From Formicarius rufipectus (lineage: Eukaryota; Chordata; Aves; Passeriformes; Formicariidae), in assembly GCA_013399695.1 (NCBI GenBank), contig VXAU01004747.1, forward strand, positions 65,588 to 129,587: 64,000 bases of DNA, in the 5' to 3' direction. The position numbers and the translations under genes are program-made. Shown one piece after another: positions 1 through 11,198 of the stretch (its first letter is position 1; the number at the start of each line of letters is the position of its first letter). The notes below the pieces were generated by a model, which made no database searches, was not told where the DNA came from, and saw nothing but the letters and a program-made list of their open reading frames with translations.

Positions 1-70
1 CCCTGGACTGGTCCCCCAGGGACATCTCCCCTGCATCCCTGCCACTACAGAGAGGTTAGTGCATGCCTAC

Positions 71-1124
71 CAGTGTAGTCATCTTCCGAGGAATACCCAG
101 ATGAAGAGGCATAGGTGTCATAGGTCTTGCTTTCCAGCAGCCCATTGATCTTACTGGACTCTGTGTCCCCTGTGACTCTTCTCCTCCTGGTGGAGAGCTC
201 CCCACCTGCTCCCAAAACAGAGTCCCCCTGAGAAATCACCCACCACCACCTCCACAGCAGGCAACCCAGTCAGCCAATCTGAGGGGGTGCCTCAACACCC
301 ACCAGCTGTCCCAGGAGTGTGGGAGGGCTCACCCCAGTACGTGCCACTGTCCAGGTCATCATCCAGCACGGAGCTGCCCAGGGCAGCAAGGCCCCGGCTG
401 CCCCCCAGGTAGGACTCGCTCATCATGGACTCGCTGTAATAGGAGGTCTGGGTGCTGGGGGCAGGAGAGAGGCGCTTCGTGCTGCCCGATTTCCTCCTGA
501 TCGTCCTGCCAGAGGCGAGAACAGGCTCATCAGACACGTGTGGTTATAAGGTGGGGGATCACAGTGCACTCATGGAGGACAACTCGGGAATTCCCCCCAA
601 TGCCTCTCCCGGCATCACGTCCCTCTGCGCCGGCTGGCAGAGGGGTGCGGAGGGTGCAAACCTCTGCCTTGCACAAGGCCTCACGCCGGGCCCCGGGCAC
701 CCCTTCCGCTCGCACCGCTGCGGTTTTCCGGCGGCAGCTGCAGCGCATCTCCCTCCTCCCTCTCCGGCAGCCGGGAGGAGGCACCCAGCCACCCACGGCA
801 GGCTCCCGTGGCGGGCAGGGGACACGCAGAGGAGCCCAGGCAGGCTGGAGCAGGGGGCTATGCCGGAATGCCCCCTCCTGCCAGCCATCCCGACACCCCA
901 CCCTGGAAGGCATCCCTGGTTTGGGATGGAGTGCCCAGCCCCAGCAAGGTTTGGGAGGGGCACCCCCCCGACACCCCTCCCCAACACCGCACTAACCTGC
1001 CGGTGGTCTCCTTGAAGGGGAGCTGTGACCCTCCCAGCAGAGAGGCGCTGCTGGCAGTGGTGGTGGCATCGTCGTCCCCGGGGTAATAGCGGGTGGTGAC
1101 AAGGCGCTGGCTGCGGCGGGACAT
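71..1124 (-). CDS. SUN2: SUN2, SUN domain LINC-complex protein, N-terminal coding exons only (partial)
   Basis: Three minus-strand coding exons are visible: 997-1124 (start ATG at 1124-1122, protein begins MSRRSQRLVTTRYY), 333-505 and 71-205. Their phases fit: a 128-nt exon ending after two codon bases, then 173 nt, then 135 nt, all with GT/AG borders. The translation carries the hallmarks of the SUN2 nucleoplasmic N-terminus: MSRRSQRL, KRLSPAPSTQTSYYSES, a WG motif at the exon 2/3 junction, an RRRR cluster and SSSGYSSEDDY. SUN2 spans the inner nuclear membrane, binds lamins on the nuclear side and KASH-domain nesprins in the lumen. The membrane segments, coiled coil and SUN domain would be encoded left of position 1, so they cannot be checked. 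An AG acceptor at 1131-1130 would leave a five-base leader before the ATG, implying a non-coding first exon further right. The left neighbour is outside the window; FAM20C-like lies upstream in the same orientation. Confidence 0.95.
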
Positions 1125-1440
1125 GGCGGCTGCACGGGGGGAGGGCACGGCTCACCTGGGGGCGGGGGCGTCGGGGGAGAGAGGAGAGCATCGGGAGGAG
1201 GAACCCGGCAGGGATCCACCCGCGGGGACCCCANNNNNNNNNNNNNNNNNNNNNNNNNNNNNNNNNNNNNNNNNNNNNNNNNNNNNNNNNNNNNNNNNNN
1301 NNNNNNNNNNNNNNNNNNNNNNNNNNNNNNNNNNNNNNNNNNNNNNNNNNNNNNNNNNNNNNNNNNNNNNNNNNNNNNNNNNNCCTGCCTGCCACCGCCC
1401 CGCCCGAGGGACCGCCTCGGCGTCCCGTTCTTCATCGTCA
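600..1440 (-). promoter_or_regulatory. CpG-rich 5' region of SUN2
   Basis: This stretch is GC-rich with many CpGs and surrounds the first coding exon of SUN2. It probably contains the promoter and a non-coding first exon, but a 150-base run of N (1234-1383) removes the most informative part. No transcription start can be placed from sequence alone. Confidence 0.5.
1234..1383. other. Assembly gap (150 N) in the SUN2 CpG-rich 5' region
   Basis: Run of N inside GC-rich sequence upstream of the SUN2 start codon. It probably hides part of the non-coding first exon or the core promoter. Confidence 0.99.
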
Positions 1441-1481
1441 CTGTTATTGTTATTATTGCTATTTTAGTCTATTTTATTTTA

Positions 1482-1523
1482 ATTCTATTCTATTCTATTC
1501 TATTCTATTCTATTCTATTCTAT
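1482..1523. repeat. (TATTC)n pentanucleotide microsatellite
   Basis: About eight nearly perfect tandem copies of a TATTC unit, flanked by T/A-rich sequence (1440-1535). It lies just upstream of the SUN2 promoter region. Confidence 0.95.
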
Positions 1524-1529
1524 TTTCAT

Positions 1530-3295
1530 TATTTTGGGCGGCTGATGGGGAGGGTCTGTCCCCACCCCGCTGGTGCCCACCCTGGTCACCAAGCCCCCTC
1601 AGCGCTGCGGTTCCTCCCCGCCCGCCACATCCACCACAGGCAGCATCAGCGCACGCTGCCAGCCAAGGGTGCCGGCGACGCCAGCCCAAATTGGGAGCTC
1701 CCACGTGCAAGGCTACACCCCAGCCCCGTCTGGGTTTTGCTGGGGTGTCTGGTTTGTTGGTCCCAGTGGGGTGGGAAATACCCACCCCCCCCATACACCA
1801 CCCAGCACTAGGACAGGGCAGAACCTGTTCCTGAGGCAGGGGCAGCCCCATTCGACTCCCACGTGCCCCACCGCCTGGACCGGGCAGGCGTGTTCTGTTG
1901 TGTCCCAGACACCTCGCTGCCATCGCTCTCCCCTACGGGCGGCTCAGCCGGCTTGGCAGAGGGCTGTGAGCCAAACCCAGCTGCTCCCATGGGACCTTGA
2001 ATCAAAGAAGCACAGCTGGAACCTTGTGCAAACTCACCAGGCTGACAAAACAGCAGCTTTCCCTCCCACGCCCCGTGTTTTAAATCTGACGGCGCCTCGG
2101 AAAATGATTTGCCTGGTGGGGCTCTGTGAGTGGGGGGAACCAGCCACCTGTGTGGCATGTCAGGCCATGTCCATGGGCCATGGTGCAGGAATGCCCCACT
2201 CAGCTTTGCATGTGGAGCACAAAGGTATTTATAGAAAGAGTTAAAAAAATGAAACTGGCAGAAGGGGAGGAACCTGTTGCAAAACAGCCCCAAAACCTTT
2301 TCCTTCCCGTGCTGGGGTTTGGGGCACTAGCCAGGGCAGTGGCAGGAGGACGTGCTGCCAGCATTGGGGGGGGCACACTGCAACAAACCCTGATTCAGTG
2401 GCCCCGGTCCCGTTGTGTAATGCAGACAGATCCTCTTTGTCTCTTTTCTTTTTTTTTTTTTTTCCCCTTCCTTTTGAGCCCATTTTTCGTTCTGGCCTAA
2501 ATCCCTGCCTGGCTTTTCCAGGGCAGCTCCATCTCTCACTGTGCCAGCCACCCTTTTTCATAGTTTCCTGTGGATTCTCCTCCCTTTGTGGGTGCCCAGC
2601 TAGGAGAGAGGGCATCTCCCCTCCCTGGTGGCACCTTTGTCTCTGGCCATGCCAATACCAGCCTGTGCCCAGTCTTGGGGACACTGGCAGTGCCCATGAC
2701 GATGGCACCTGCCTCAGCTGATGCAGCCCTGTGCGGATTAACCCCCAGGAGGCTCAGGGGATAATCGGGGGCTGAGCCACTGGGCACTAAATAGGGTGCA
2801 TGGCCCCAGGTCAATCTGTCCACATCTCAGAGGCCACATTTTTTGGGTGGGAGGGCAGTTGGCAGCAGTTCCCAGCAGCAGGGAATTAGAGGAGGTGTTC
2901 CAAGGAGAGTGGAGCTTGTTCCCCATTGCTGCACCCCTGATGGTGCTGCGGAGGTGATAATGCCAGAGACATGGGCATTTTCAGGCAGGTGTGGGAAGAG
3001 CAGGGCAAGGATAAGCAGTGAATGGCTGGGAGTTCATGCCTCATTTTCCCCACACCAACAGCGGAGAGTCTCAGCTCTGTTTTTGGGGGTCATCAGGGCA
3101 TCACTGTGCTGGTGGCAGGGGTGGGGCAGAAGGGACTTGCCAGCTGCTCCGGTTTGGCAGCTCTTGCTGGGGAAAGGCAGGAAAAATCCCTACCCTTTCC
3201 TAAAAGGCTTTGAAGGGCTGAAGCAACACATCCAGGCACGCAAGGACAGACCAGAGCTGGGAAAGCAGCCATGGTCAGGGAGATCTCAGCTCGTG
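1530..3295. other. Intergenic spacer between SUN2 and the FAM20C-like gene
   Basis: No exon-like block with family similarity was seen on either strand. The only distinct feature is a T-rich run around 2447-2465. Open frames here are chance frames in moderately GC-rich DNA. Confidence 0.6.
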
Positions 3296-3317
3296 TCATC
3301 TCCACTAGGCCAACCTT

Positions 3318-3323
3318 TTTATT
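3318..3323 (-). terminator. Candidate poly(A) signal of the FAM20C-like gene
   Basis: The plus strand reads TTTATT, so the minus strand carries AATAAA 183 bases beyond the stop codon. It would give a short 3'UTR of about 200 bases. Other, more distal signals are not excluded. Confidence 0.5.
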
Positions 3324-3505
3324 TTAAATTCCTTCCCTATCCCAGCTCTCCTTACAACCTACTTTCCTGGTGCATCACACCACCATCTCTGGTAGAGCCA
3401 AAAGCCAACACTACACAGAGTCAGAGCTGCATGCCAATCCCACATCCTCCTTGGCAGCATCCCAAACCCCCCCGACCCAGCAGGGCACCCAGCCCCTCAT
3501 CACGC

Positions 3506-6500
3506 TCATGACCGCACATCATCCACCAGCACCTCATCGGGGTGGGCTGCCCTGGCCAGGCAGTGTCCCACTGCCACCAGCACCTTGCCCAGGCGGCGGT
3601 CCAGCGCCTGCAAGTGTGGCTCAGCCAGGATGGGAGCCAGCGGATCTGCTGCGAGCGCCTCCCGCAGCAGGTCGCTCAGGCGGTAGGGCTGGGTGGCCAG
3701 CAGCTGCAGACGCAGGTAGGTAGACTTCTTGATGCTGCCAAAGGTGAGGAGGGAGAGGTCTCAACACAGAGAGGTCTTCCCGATAGCAGATTCAGGGCAG
3801 GGAGTGGGAGCCCTTTACCTGCAGCATTGCTCAAGGGGGGCCAGGATGGACAGTTCATCACGAGAGTGTGTGCCAAAGCTGGAAATGGGAAGAAGCCCAC
3901 CAGTGGGTGTTAGGGTGGCATTTTGGCAAGACTGGCAGGCTCCCCCCATCCCTTTGCCATGACTGATCCCCTCCCTTCCCCAGCTTTACCCGCGGCCATT
4001 GTCCAGGTGGAGCAGGAAAGTGTCGTTCCCAAATTTCTCAAAGGTCTCATAGTGGTGCCGGTCCATGTTGCCTGTGGTGGGCCAACAAATTTGCCAACAG
4101 GTTGTGGGCTGGGAGATAGGAGCAGGGACACAGAGAACTCTCCTGGTGTGAGACCAAAATCGAGAGACTGGGGAAAAGAGCTGGAGACACCCCTAAAGTG
4201 TCTATCTGGTGCCCTTGGCCATGGAGGGGAGGTCCAGGCCTCTTCTGAATCACAGCAATCCCACAGAAGGACAACAGTGGCAAATGGAGCAGAAGTAATG
4301 GCAAAAGCATGGCTGGGTGGCCAGAAACGAGGAGATGGGAACCTCTCCAAATCAGATGATGGTGAAGGGAGTGCAGGGAGGAAGAAGCATCTAGAGACAG
4401 GAGAGGCAGCCAGAGCTCTGGGCATCACCTCCACCTCTGGATCTCCAGGGGCTGCGTGTGGGAGCATGCTGGAAGGTGCTTCCTGTGTCTGGAGTGTTCA
4501 GCTGGAATCTCCCTGGGACCTCTTGTCCTTTGACTTCTGCCCTAGTGGCACAGTTCTGCGCTCTCGTTTTGGGTAAGAGTGCAGCTTGCTGCAGCCTGAA
4601 CAACAGTTTCCCCAACAAACATCACAGTGCACAGGACTGTGGGACACAGAGCTATTTGGGCCTCTGTCCCAAGGACCTCCACAGCCCCCAGCACCAGAGT
4701 GGAGAGGCTCACCCATAAGGAAATCGAGGATTGTCATGTCAATGAGGTCGAGGAGGCGATGGCCCCTGTCGTAGGGCGGCGTCTCTCGCACCCGAGCGCA
4801 GTAGTTGGGGTTCAGCTCCCACCTGTTGGCAGAAGCCAGGGAGAGAATGAGCACCACAAGAGTGGCCACAGAGCAGCCCTCTCCCTTGCCACGGCTCTGC
4901 TGCTCCATGCTCCCCACGCCCTGGCTCACTCAGCTTTCTTGCTCTTGTGGTAGGAGCGTCGCCAGGGGCTGCGCCAGGAGCGGCGCTTGGCCAAGGTCTT
5001 GTCGGGGAGCAGGGCAGCCATGGAGCCCTCCAGCCGGTCCGGTTTGCCGCACAAGGCGTGCTCAGTGGAGCAGTAGTAGGAGCATTCCCCGTAGAAGCAG
5101 ATGTTACCCGCTGGCCAGGGGGACAAAGCAAAGGCTGATGAAGAACAGGAAGGCAACAAGCCTGTGGGCCCCCAGGCAGGGTGATCCAGCAGGCAGAGGA
5201 TGTGCCATGCACTGTGGCCATGTGCCAACCACAGAGCAATGGCAAGGAAGGCTGTGAGGAGCAAAGACCCAGGGCAGGGGATCCACAGGAGCTGGAGCAG
5301 TCCCCAAAGGGATAGTCTGCCCCAGGGCAGGACCAGTCAGGTCCAGCTGAGCTCCATGTGGTTGGCCACAGAAGAGGATGGATGTCATGAAAGCTCACCT
5401 GGGGAGATGAAGAAAGTCTTGGCCAGTTTTTTGTCTGTGGTGATGTCACGAATCTCCTTTGTTATATTGACCAAGCGGCCAGAAACTGGGGGGATTCTAC
5501 GGAAATCCAGGATCCTGAAACACAGAACTTTGAACTATTTCTTATTGACCCCAACTGGTCTACACACTGAGTTATTAAAATCACCAGGAGACACAGATAT
5601 CCCTCACAAAAGGGAGGGAAAGGTGGGATGAAGAAGCAGTTTCACTGCTCCTTTGCCAATATGGGAGGGGAGGGTTGGATGTAAAGCTTATGCTCACCTG
5701 TCCAGGTGGAAGGCTGCAATCTCTGCATTGTGCCGCTCAAAGTCTGAGAAGTAGAAGAAATCAATGGGGGTCTCCTGGTCCCGGGTCTGCCTGGGAGGAT
5801 GGGGCAGTGATGAACGGGGTCACTCTGAGCATGGGCTTGATTCCAAACCGCCCCTCACCCTCCGTCCCCTGGTGACACTGGAGATACAGCAAGACCTAGT
5901 CTCCTCTAGTTGCTTCCTGGTGGGTGGTGTATCTCCAAAGCCCCCACCCAGGCTCTCACGAACTCCCGGCCTCCAGTGCAAGGCCTGGAAAGCCTCGCGG
6001 ACTGGAGGCTCCTGGATGGTCCTCGTGGACCACCTTCTTCTTTCCACCACTGGAGGTCACTACCCCATCACAAGCTGCACTCAGCCTGTCTCAGGCACCA
6101 CAAGAGAAGGGGAGGGAAAGGGGACCAATCTGCTAGCCTCAGTTTTGGGATGGAGGTGCTAAAGGGAAGCAGTGCAGGAAGCATTTCTCCATTTCCCCCT
6201 CCATGGTCCCGCCTGGCCGGTCCCTGCTACCTAACAGGATCGTGTAGGTTTTGTCCCAGGCTTTACTCACTTCATGGGCTTGAAGAGGGCCTGCCCATAA
6301 TTCAGGAATGTCATGATGAGCTTGAGCTGGGTCCCACCAGACTTCTGGACTGAAAGGAGGCACACAGGGATGAGGGAGGCAGGCAGCAGGCAGTGGGGCA
6401 GGGGTGTGGACAGGGCTGCGGGTGGGGAGGTGGTACCCGAGCTGATGATTCTCTGTGTGGCCAGGTCCCGGAGCAGTGTGGGCAACAGGGGGTCCCGACG

Positions 6501-8530
6501 GGGGTACAGCTCATAGCGGTTGATGCCGACATGGAATTTGAGCCAGGTGGGGTAGGTGTCATAGGCCGTCTTCCCTGTCGGGAGGAGCGTCTCGGCTTTA
6601 CTGCTGCTGACCCTGCAGCCCGACAGCCACCACCACCCCAACAACAACAACAGCTTTTAGTGGGATGGCATGGAACTCCCCTCCCCAGGCCCTTCCCGGG
6701 AGCCAGTGCATGGAGGCTGAGCTGCAGGAAAGCCCAGCACAAGCCCTTGGTGCGTTCCAGGTTTCATGGTGGTGAAACGCCCTGCCCCATATGCCCTTCT
6801 TGGGGCTCTTGGCACCTGGGCAGATCCCACCCGTGTTTTTTGGCCAGGAAGACCCACCAGCATGGCTGGAGGGGACAGTGTCTTCCCTCCATCCCCCATG
6901 GAAAAGCCCTGGGCTGATTCTGCTTTGCTCATCCATGCCTTTATTTTCCTACTAGAGCAGTTCATCTCATTGTTTTTCCACAAGAGATTAGCTCCCAGGA
7001 ATGCAAATGGCTACATGCCTCCATGTGCTCACTGGGGACACACAACATGTCCATAAAACAAGGCTGGAAGAGCATGGGTTTCCCAGCCATCCCCAACACT
7101 GACCTGAACTCCTACCCTTAACAACCCCTTCCCCTTGGGTGGGTTTATCACACACTCTTGGTTTCTCCAGGGGGATAACTTTGGATCCTGTGCATCCTGC
7201 AGTTAGCTGGCATTCAAGGGAGCTATCTGCCCCACCTGTGTGCTAGCACACACTGGCACTGCAAAGGGACAGTTAGGCCAGGGCATCTATAACTCACATC
7301 CATATTTCTCTCTAAGAAAACACAGACTGGGCCTCAGTTTCATCAAACCAGACCTAGGTTTATTCCATAAGTGAGGTGGTCCTCAGAGACAAGACAACAG
7401 CTCTTAAACCAGCTTTTATTCCCTCCCAATTTTAGCAGCCACCATTTTTGGAAGGTGTGCTTTCCATAAGGAAGCTCTTGTGTGCTACAATGCTAAAGCT
7501 TTTAATATCCTGCCTTCTAATTAGAGGTTAGTAGTCCAGTGATAAAAATAGGCAGCCAGCAGCAGTGAGCTCACCATACGGCCAAGCCTAAAGAGGTCAG
7601 GAGATATTCTGTGAAATGCAAGGTGGGAATGGTCTCATGGTTAGAGATAACCTACATTGCATGCTTTTCATCTTCAATATATCAGGAGAGGGGGATAAAA
7701 CTGGCTAGAAAACTGGAGTGGGGACTTCCTCATATACAGAGAGAGGGACCAAAGGCTGTCTGAACTGGGGAAGGAGACAAGGAGATGACCTAATAAATAC
7801 CCTATGTAATACAATGAATAATTCGAGAATCAACTTTAGCTTTGCCATGTGCTACAGGCTTATGGGGAGTAGCCAAAAAATTCAGGGTTAAGAGAGGATT
7901 TGAGGTATGAGAAGAGTGTGCTCAGCTATGGGGGCCCCTCCAGAGTAGGATACTGCTATATGTAGGGAAACTAGAAGTTAAATATCTGCTGTTTGTCCCC
8001 TCAAACCCATGTATCCCCCAAAAGCAAGTGAGGATTGAGCTTGCTCCTCACCATTCATCACTCCCACTGCTGCGCAGGCTGAACTTCTCCATGGGGTTGA
8101 CGACAAACAGCTTGTCTTTCTCAGTCACCTCTGGGATTGGGGTGTTGTAGAGAGGATGCTCGAAGAGTGCTGCCAGCTTTGATCCCTTGGTCCATCCCAC
8201 ATTGCTTTCTTCTTGCTGGTGCTGGACCCACAGCTCTTCAGCCTTTGTGTGCAGTCCTGCTCCCTGTAGCTGGGAGGTTTTCTCCAAGGAGCTGTTGCTG
8301 CCACTGAAGTCCTGAAGGATTCGCAGGCTCAGCTTTTTGAGGCCGGACAGCATGGGGCTGCCTGACAGGACACCCACAGCTTTTGGTGCTTTTGTATCAC
8401 AACCACAGGGACCGTGGGCTGCAGGGAGAGCAAAATCCTTCACCATGTGCACTAGGAAGGCCAAGAGCAGAAGGAAGAGAAGGATGATTTTAAATTTCCT
8501 TTGGAAAAAAGTTTGCAGCCGGCACCGCAT
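3506..8530 (-). CDS. FAM20CL: FAM20C-like Golgi/secretory-pathway protein kinase, ten coding exons
   Basis: Ten phase-compatible minus-strand exons: 8052-8530, 6437-6612, 6271-6349, 5698-5790, 5399-5514, 4930-5110, 4713-4822, 3990-4071, 3819-3878 and 3734-3506 (stop TGA). They sum to 1605 nt, or 534 residues, against 584 for human FAM20C. The start at 8530 is preferred because an AG acceptor at 8606-8605 excludes the upstream ATG at 8719. Residues 1-30 form a type II signal anchor (MRCRLQTFF, basic RKFK, then a hydrophobic stretch). The kinase core is complete: ALFKPMK near 238, [12 protein letters not shown] near 265-276, the cysteine-rich [10 protein letters not shown] with HALCG after 315, [15 protein letters not shown] near 413 and HLDNGRGFG near 430. 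The Glu of HNAEIAAF, replaced by Gln in the pseudokinase FAM20A, is kept, as are the Asp residues of MDRHHY and LDNG, so activity is predicted. FAM20C phosphorylates Ser-x-Glu sites of secreted proteins. The sequence resembles FAM20C more than FAM20A or FAM20B, but the position between SUN2 and DNAL4 points to a paralogue. Confidence 0.92.
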
Positions 8531-8604
8531 CCTTCCTTGCCCAAAACACTCAGCAAGGGGTGGACACCCACCCAGGGTTAAAAGAATTGGTGTGGCTGCA
8601 GCCT
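8531..8604 (-). other. 5'UTR part of FAM20C-like coding exon 1
   Basis: A strong acceptor (T-rich tract then GCAG, AG at 8606-8605 on the minus strand) precedes this short leader. Within it there is no ATG in frame with the kinase start. An upstream non-coding exon is therefore expected, most likely in the CpG-rich block near 9.6-10.0 kb. Confidence 0.5.
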
Positions 8605-9639
8605 CTGCAAAAATAAGAGAGATGTGTCCTGGATTCAGAGCATTGCAGCAAAAGAGCAACTGGTGCAAGGGCAGAGCTGCAGGAAAGATCTGCCACTGCA
8701 GCACCTCACAGTGTGACACTGCCGGGATGGGACGGGAGGTTGTGGCAGGGTTTATCAGTGCTGATAAGGGTCAAGCTGGCACTGCCAAGGTTAGTGTGAA
8801 CAGGGCAAGTTCCAAATCAATAGCTGCAAAGCTGGCTCAGGGACAGCACTGGCTGCAGCTGACCCCCTCACTGTCCTGTCTCTGTGCTGTCACCTGCACA
8901 GAGCTGCAGAACATTTCCTTCAATAGAGGGCATTAAAGAGGTTCTGCCCCACTGCAGCACCCACCCTGCCAAGCACTATGTAACTCCATTCCCCATATTC
9001 ATCATAGCTGAACACTCAAGATTCAGGAGAATTTTCTTATTGCTCTCTGCCATCCATTCAAACTCGGTTGTACTAAATGTCCCTATCAAAAACCACCCAA
9101 ATGGCGTAAAATGGAATGTGAGTTTCAACATTCCTGGGAAGGGAAATGCTAGGCTGGCAGTGTAAGGAAGGGCTACGAGCCAGGGTAGGTCCATGGGTAG
9201 GGATGCTCCCAGGGCCTCTGAAGCAGGTAGGGGAGGCAGGCAGGAATGGGGATGTTGCCTTGGACACCAGCACATGGGGGCGGTGGGACACACCAAGTGC
9301 TGGGGAGCACTGGCAGCACGTGTAAGGGAAGGGCAGCCCAACTTTACAAGAAATTCCCTTTTCCCGTGACACCCAGGTACACAGAGCTGGGCTGCATGCA
9401 CACAAATGGTTCATGACTTGTAGAGAAGGAACTTTGGATTTGTTAAGGGACAGAGAAGCACACTGCACCAAGCCTGAGAGGTTGTGTACAGAATCTGGCA
9501 TGATGTTTCTCCTTTCTGCCACCTCCCAAAGAATGCAGAAGACGCGTGAAACGCCATACATCATGCGGTCCTCCCTTGCTGCGTGATACAGCTTGGAAAT
9601 CTTCACTCCAAGGCAGTGGGCAGGAGGGGGTATTGTGGA

Positions 9640-9990
9640 GTCCCGCTCCTGTGCCGCCACCCCTGCCCTCCCCTCTCGCTTGGGCTACCCCCCGCACGCC
9701 GTGCCGTGCCGTGCCGGGCTCGGTGCCCTCCCGGGCGGAGCGCGGAGGACGCGCTGTTCCCGGTGTTCCCGGCTCGCGTGTCCCACGGCGCCACAGTTGC
9801 CTGGAAACCGCCTCCGGCTGACACCACCAGCCGCCCCAGATTCCGCCAGCCCCGTGTTCCCGTCCCCGTGCCTTGTGCTGGCAGCATGGCCGAGGAGAGC
9901 CGGGGCAAGTGAGGAGGAGGAGGAGGAGGAGGAACAAGAGGAGGAGGACAGCTTTGCAGGCCGGCTGGCGAGCTCGAAGCCCCGCAGAAG
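9640..9990 (-). promoter_or_regulatory. CpG island, candidate FAM20C-like promoter
   Basis: Dense CpG block with repeated CCGTG units (about 9697-9716) and GGAGGAGG repeats (9911-9950), about 1.1 kb upstream of the kinase leader exon. The position suits a promoter for the minus-strand kinase gene. The same island has a plus-strand ATG in good context at 9886, so it could be bidirectional. Confidence 0.5.
9911..9952. repeat. GAG/GGA-rich trinucleotide repeat
   Basis: Imperfect GGA repeats with one AACAAG interruption, inside the CpG island upstream of the FAM20C-like gene. In one plus frame it encodes a Glu run, in the minus frame a Leu run. Neither is part of a recognised protein. Confidence 0.85.
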
Positions 9991-11195
9991 GAGCTGGGTG
10001 GAGGGGAGCAGATGGCTTCCGTGGGGAAGGGAACACAGCGTCTTGCTCCGGGAAGTTTGCTGGATCCACTCCGGATGCACGATTTGGAAAGAAGGCACCT
10101 AGGAAGGGTGGTAGCTGGAACATGGGATCATTAGGTCATTGCTTAGGGGGGAAACAAAACAAAACCAAACCAACCAAAACAACACAAAATCCCCACCAAA
10201 ATCCATGCTCTAAGTGGTCACATCAAAGAAACTGGGCTTGGCCCCCAGAGCGGGCTCAGAGATTTCTTTATTTCAGAGCCAGCCTTGGGAGACTGAGGAG
10301 AGGGACAACTCCCCTCCTTCCAGTGCCCCAAACCAGCTCCAAAGTGGGCTGGAGGGGGTAGAAACATCCTTCCGGTGTCCTTGAGTCAGACAGGCACAGG
10401 GACTCTATGGGCTAAAGCCACGCTACCGACTATGAGTCCCATTCCCAAGACAGGGAAGCTTGCAGTTCTGCCCCCCTATCGTGATTTAGCATTCCATTGA
10501 AAGCGGCCAAAGGGGGCTTAGGTGGGGCACTTGCCACCTTTAGCACTTCAATGCTGGCATTAAACATTAACCAAAAGATTTTTCAGCGAGTCAGACACAA
10601 GCCTACAGCAACAGGGAAGAGCTGGAGACCTTCAAAGCCTGCCCCAATCGCCTGACAGCACGTTGATGTACCTTGTTGCCATGACATCATCACAGAGAAG
10701 CGGTAGAGTTTGCACATCTTTCTTCTCTCCCCCCTCCAGCTCTTCCTCCATCTTCCCAGCAGGTTCCAGTCACCCTTTGGGCGGAGGAGGAGCCCCACAT
10801 CCGAGGACATTTTCACTGCAGGCTCCAAGTCAGGACTGCCCGGCAGCTGATAATGATGTTGCCCATCTCTCCTCAGCAGGGAGGGATGAAGTCATGAAGC
10901 ACAGCCCCCTGAGCTGCTATCACAGCTTCACGGGATGGGGGAGATGGAAAGAGTCATTTGGCTGGCACCCATGCATCACACCACGGTTTTCATCTCATTT
11001 TCTACATCTGACTCAGCCTGGTGCTTTGATGGGTAAATGGCAGCAATATGCAGGGGGCAAGAAATGAGAGGAAAATACAATAGCAAGCCAATTGTTGCCA
11101 ACTTTCCTAGCTTTTTGCTGAAAAGTCATAAAGTAAAATCCTCCAGCAACAAACTGCACTTTTATAGTCAAAAGCAGAAAGGCCACAGAGGCTCC
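9991..11195. other. Intergenic sequence upstream of the FAM20C-like gene
   Basis: No recognisable exon. It holds an A/C-rich stretch near 10155-10200 and an RFX-like motif (10675-10688) followed by a TGACATCA element, described among the findings. Confidence 0.5.
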
Positions 11196-11198
11196 ACC

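Noticed and set aside
1129..1160. A CAG/GTGAGC donor about 26 nt upstream of the SUN2 exon acceptor, suggesting a tiny intron
   Set aside because: An intron of about 26 nt is too short for vertebrate splicing. One of the two signals must be a chance match or belong to an alternative exon form.
559..1395. Long open frames on both strands across the SUN2 first coding exon and gap
   Set aside because: They owe their length to GC-rich sequence and to N being read as X. Only the spliced SUN2 exons show family similarity.
8531..8719. N-terminal extension of the FAM20C-like protein from the ATG at 8719
   Set aside because: A strong splice acceptor at 8606-8605 lies inside it, and the downstream ATG gives a normal type II signal anchor.
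9443..10123. 226-codon minus frame with Leu-rich and Arg/Gly-rich stretches
   Set aside because: It crosses the CpG island and a GGA repeat, has no recognised domain, and its composition is what CpG-island DNA gives by chance.
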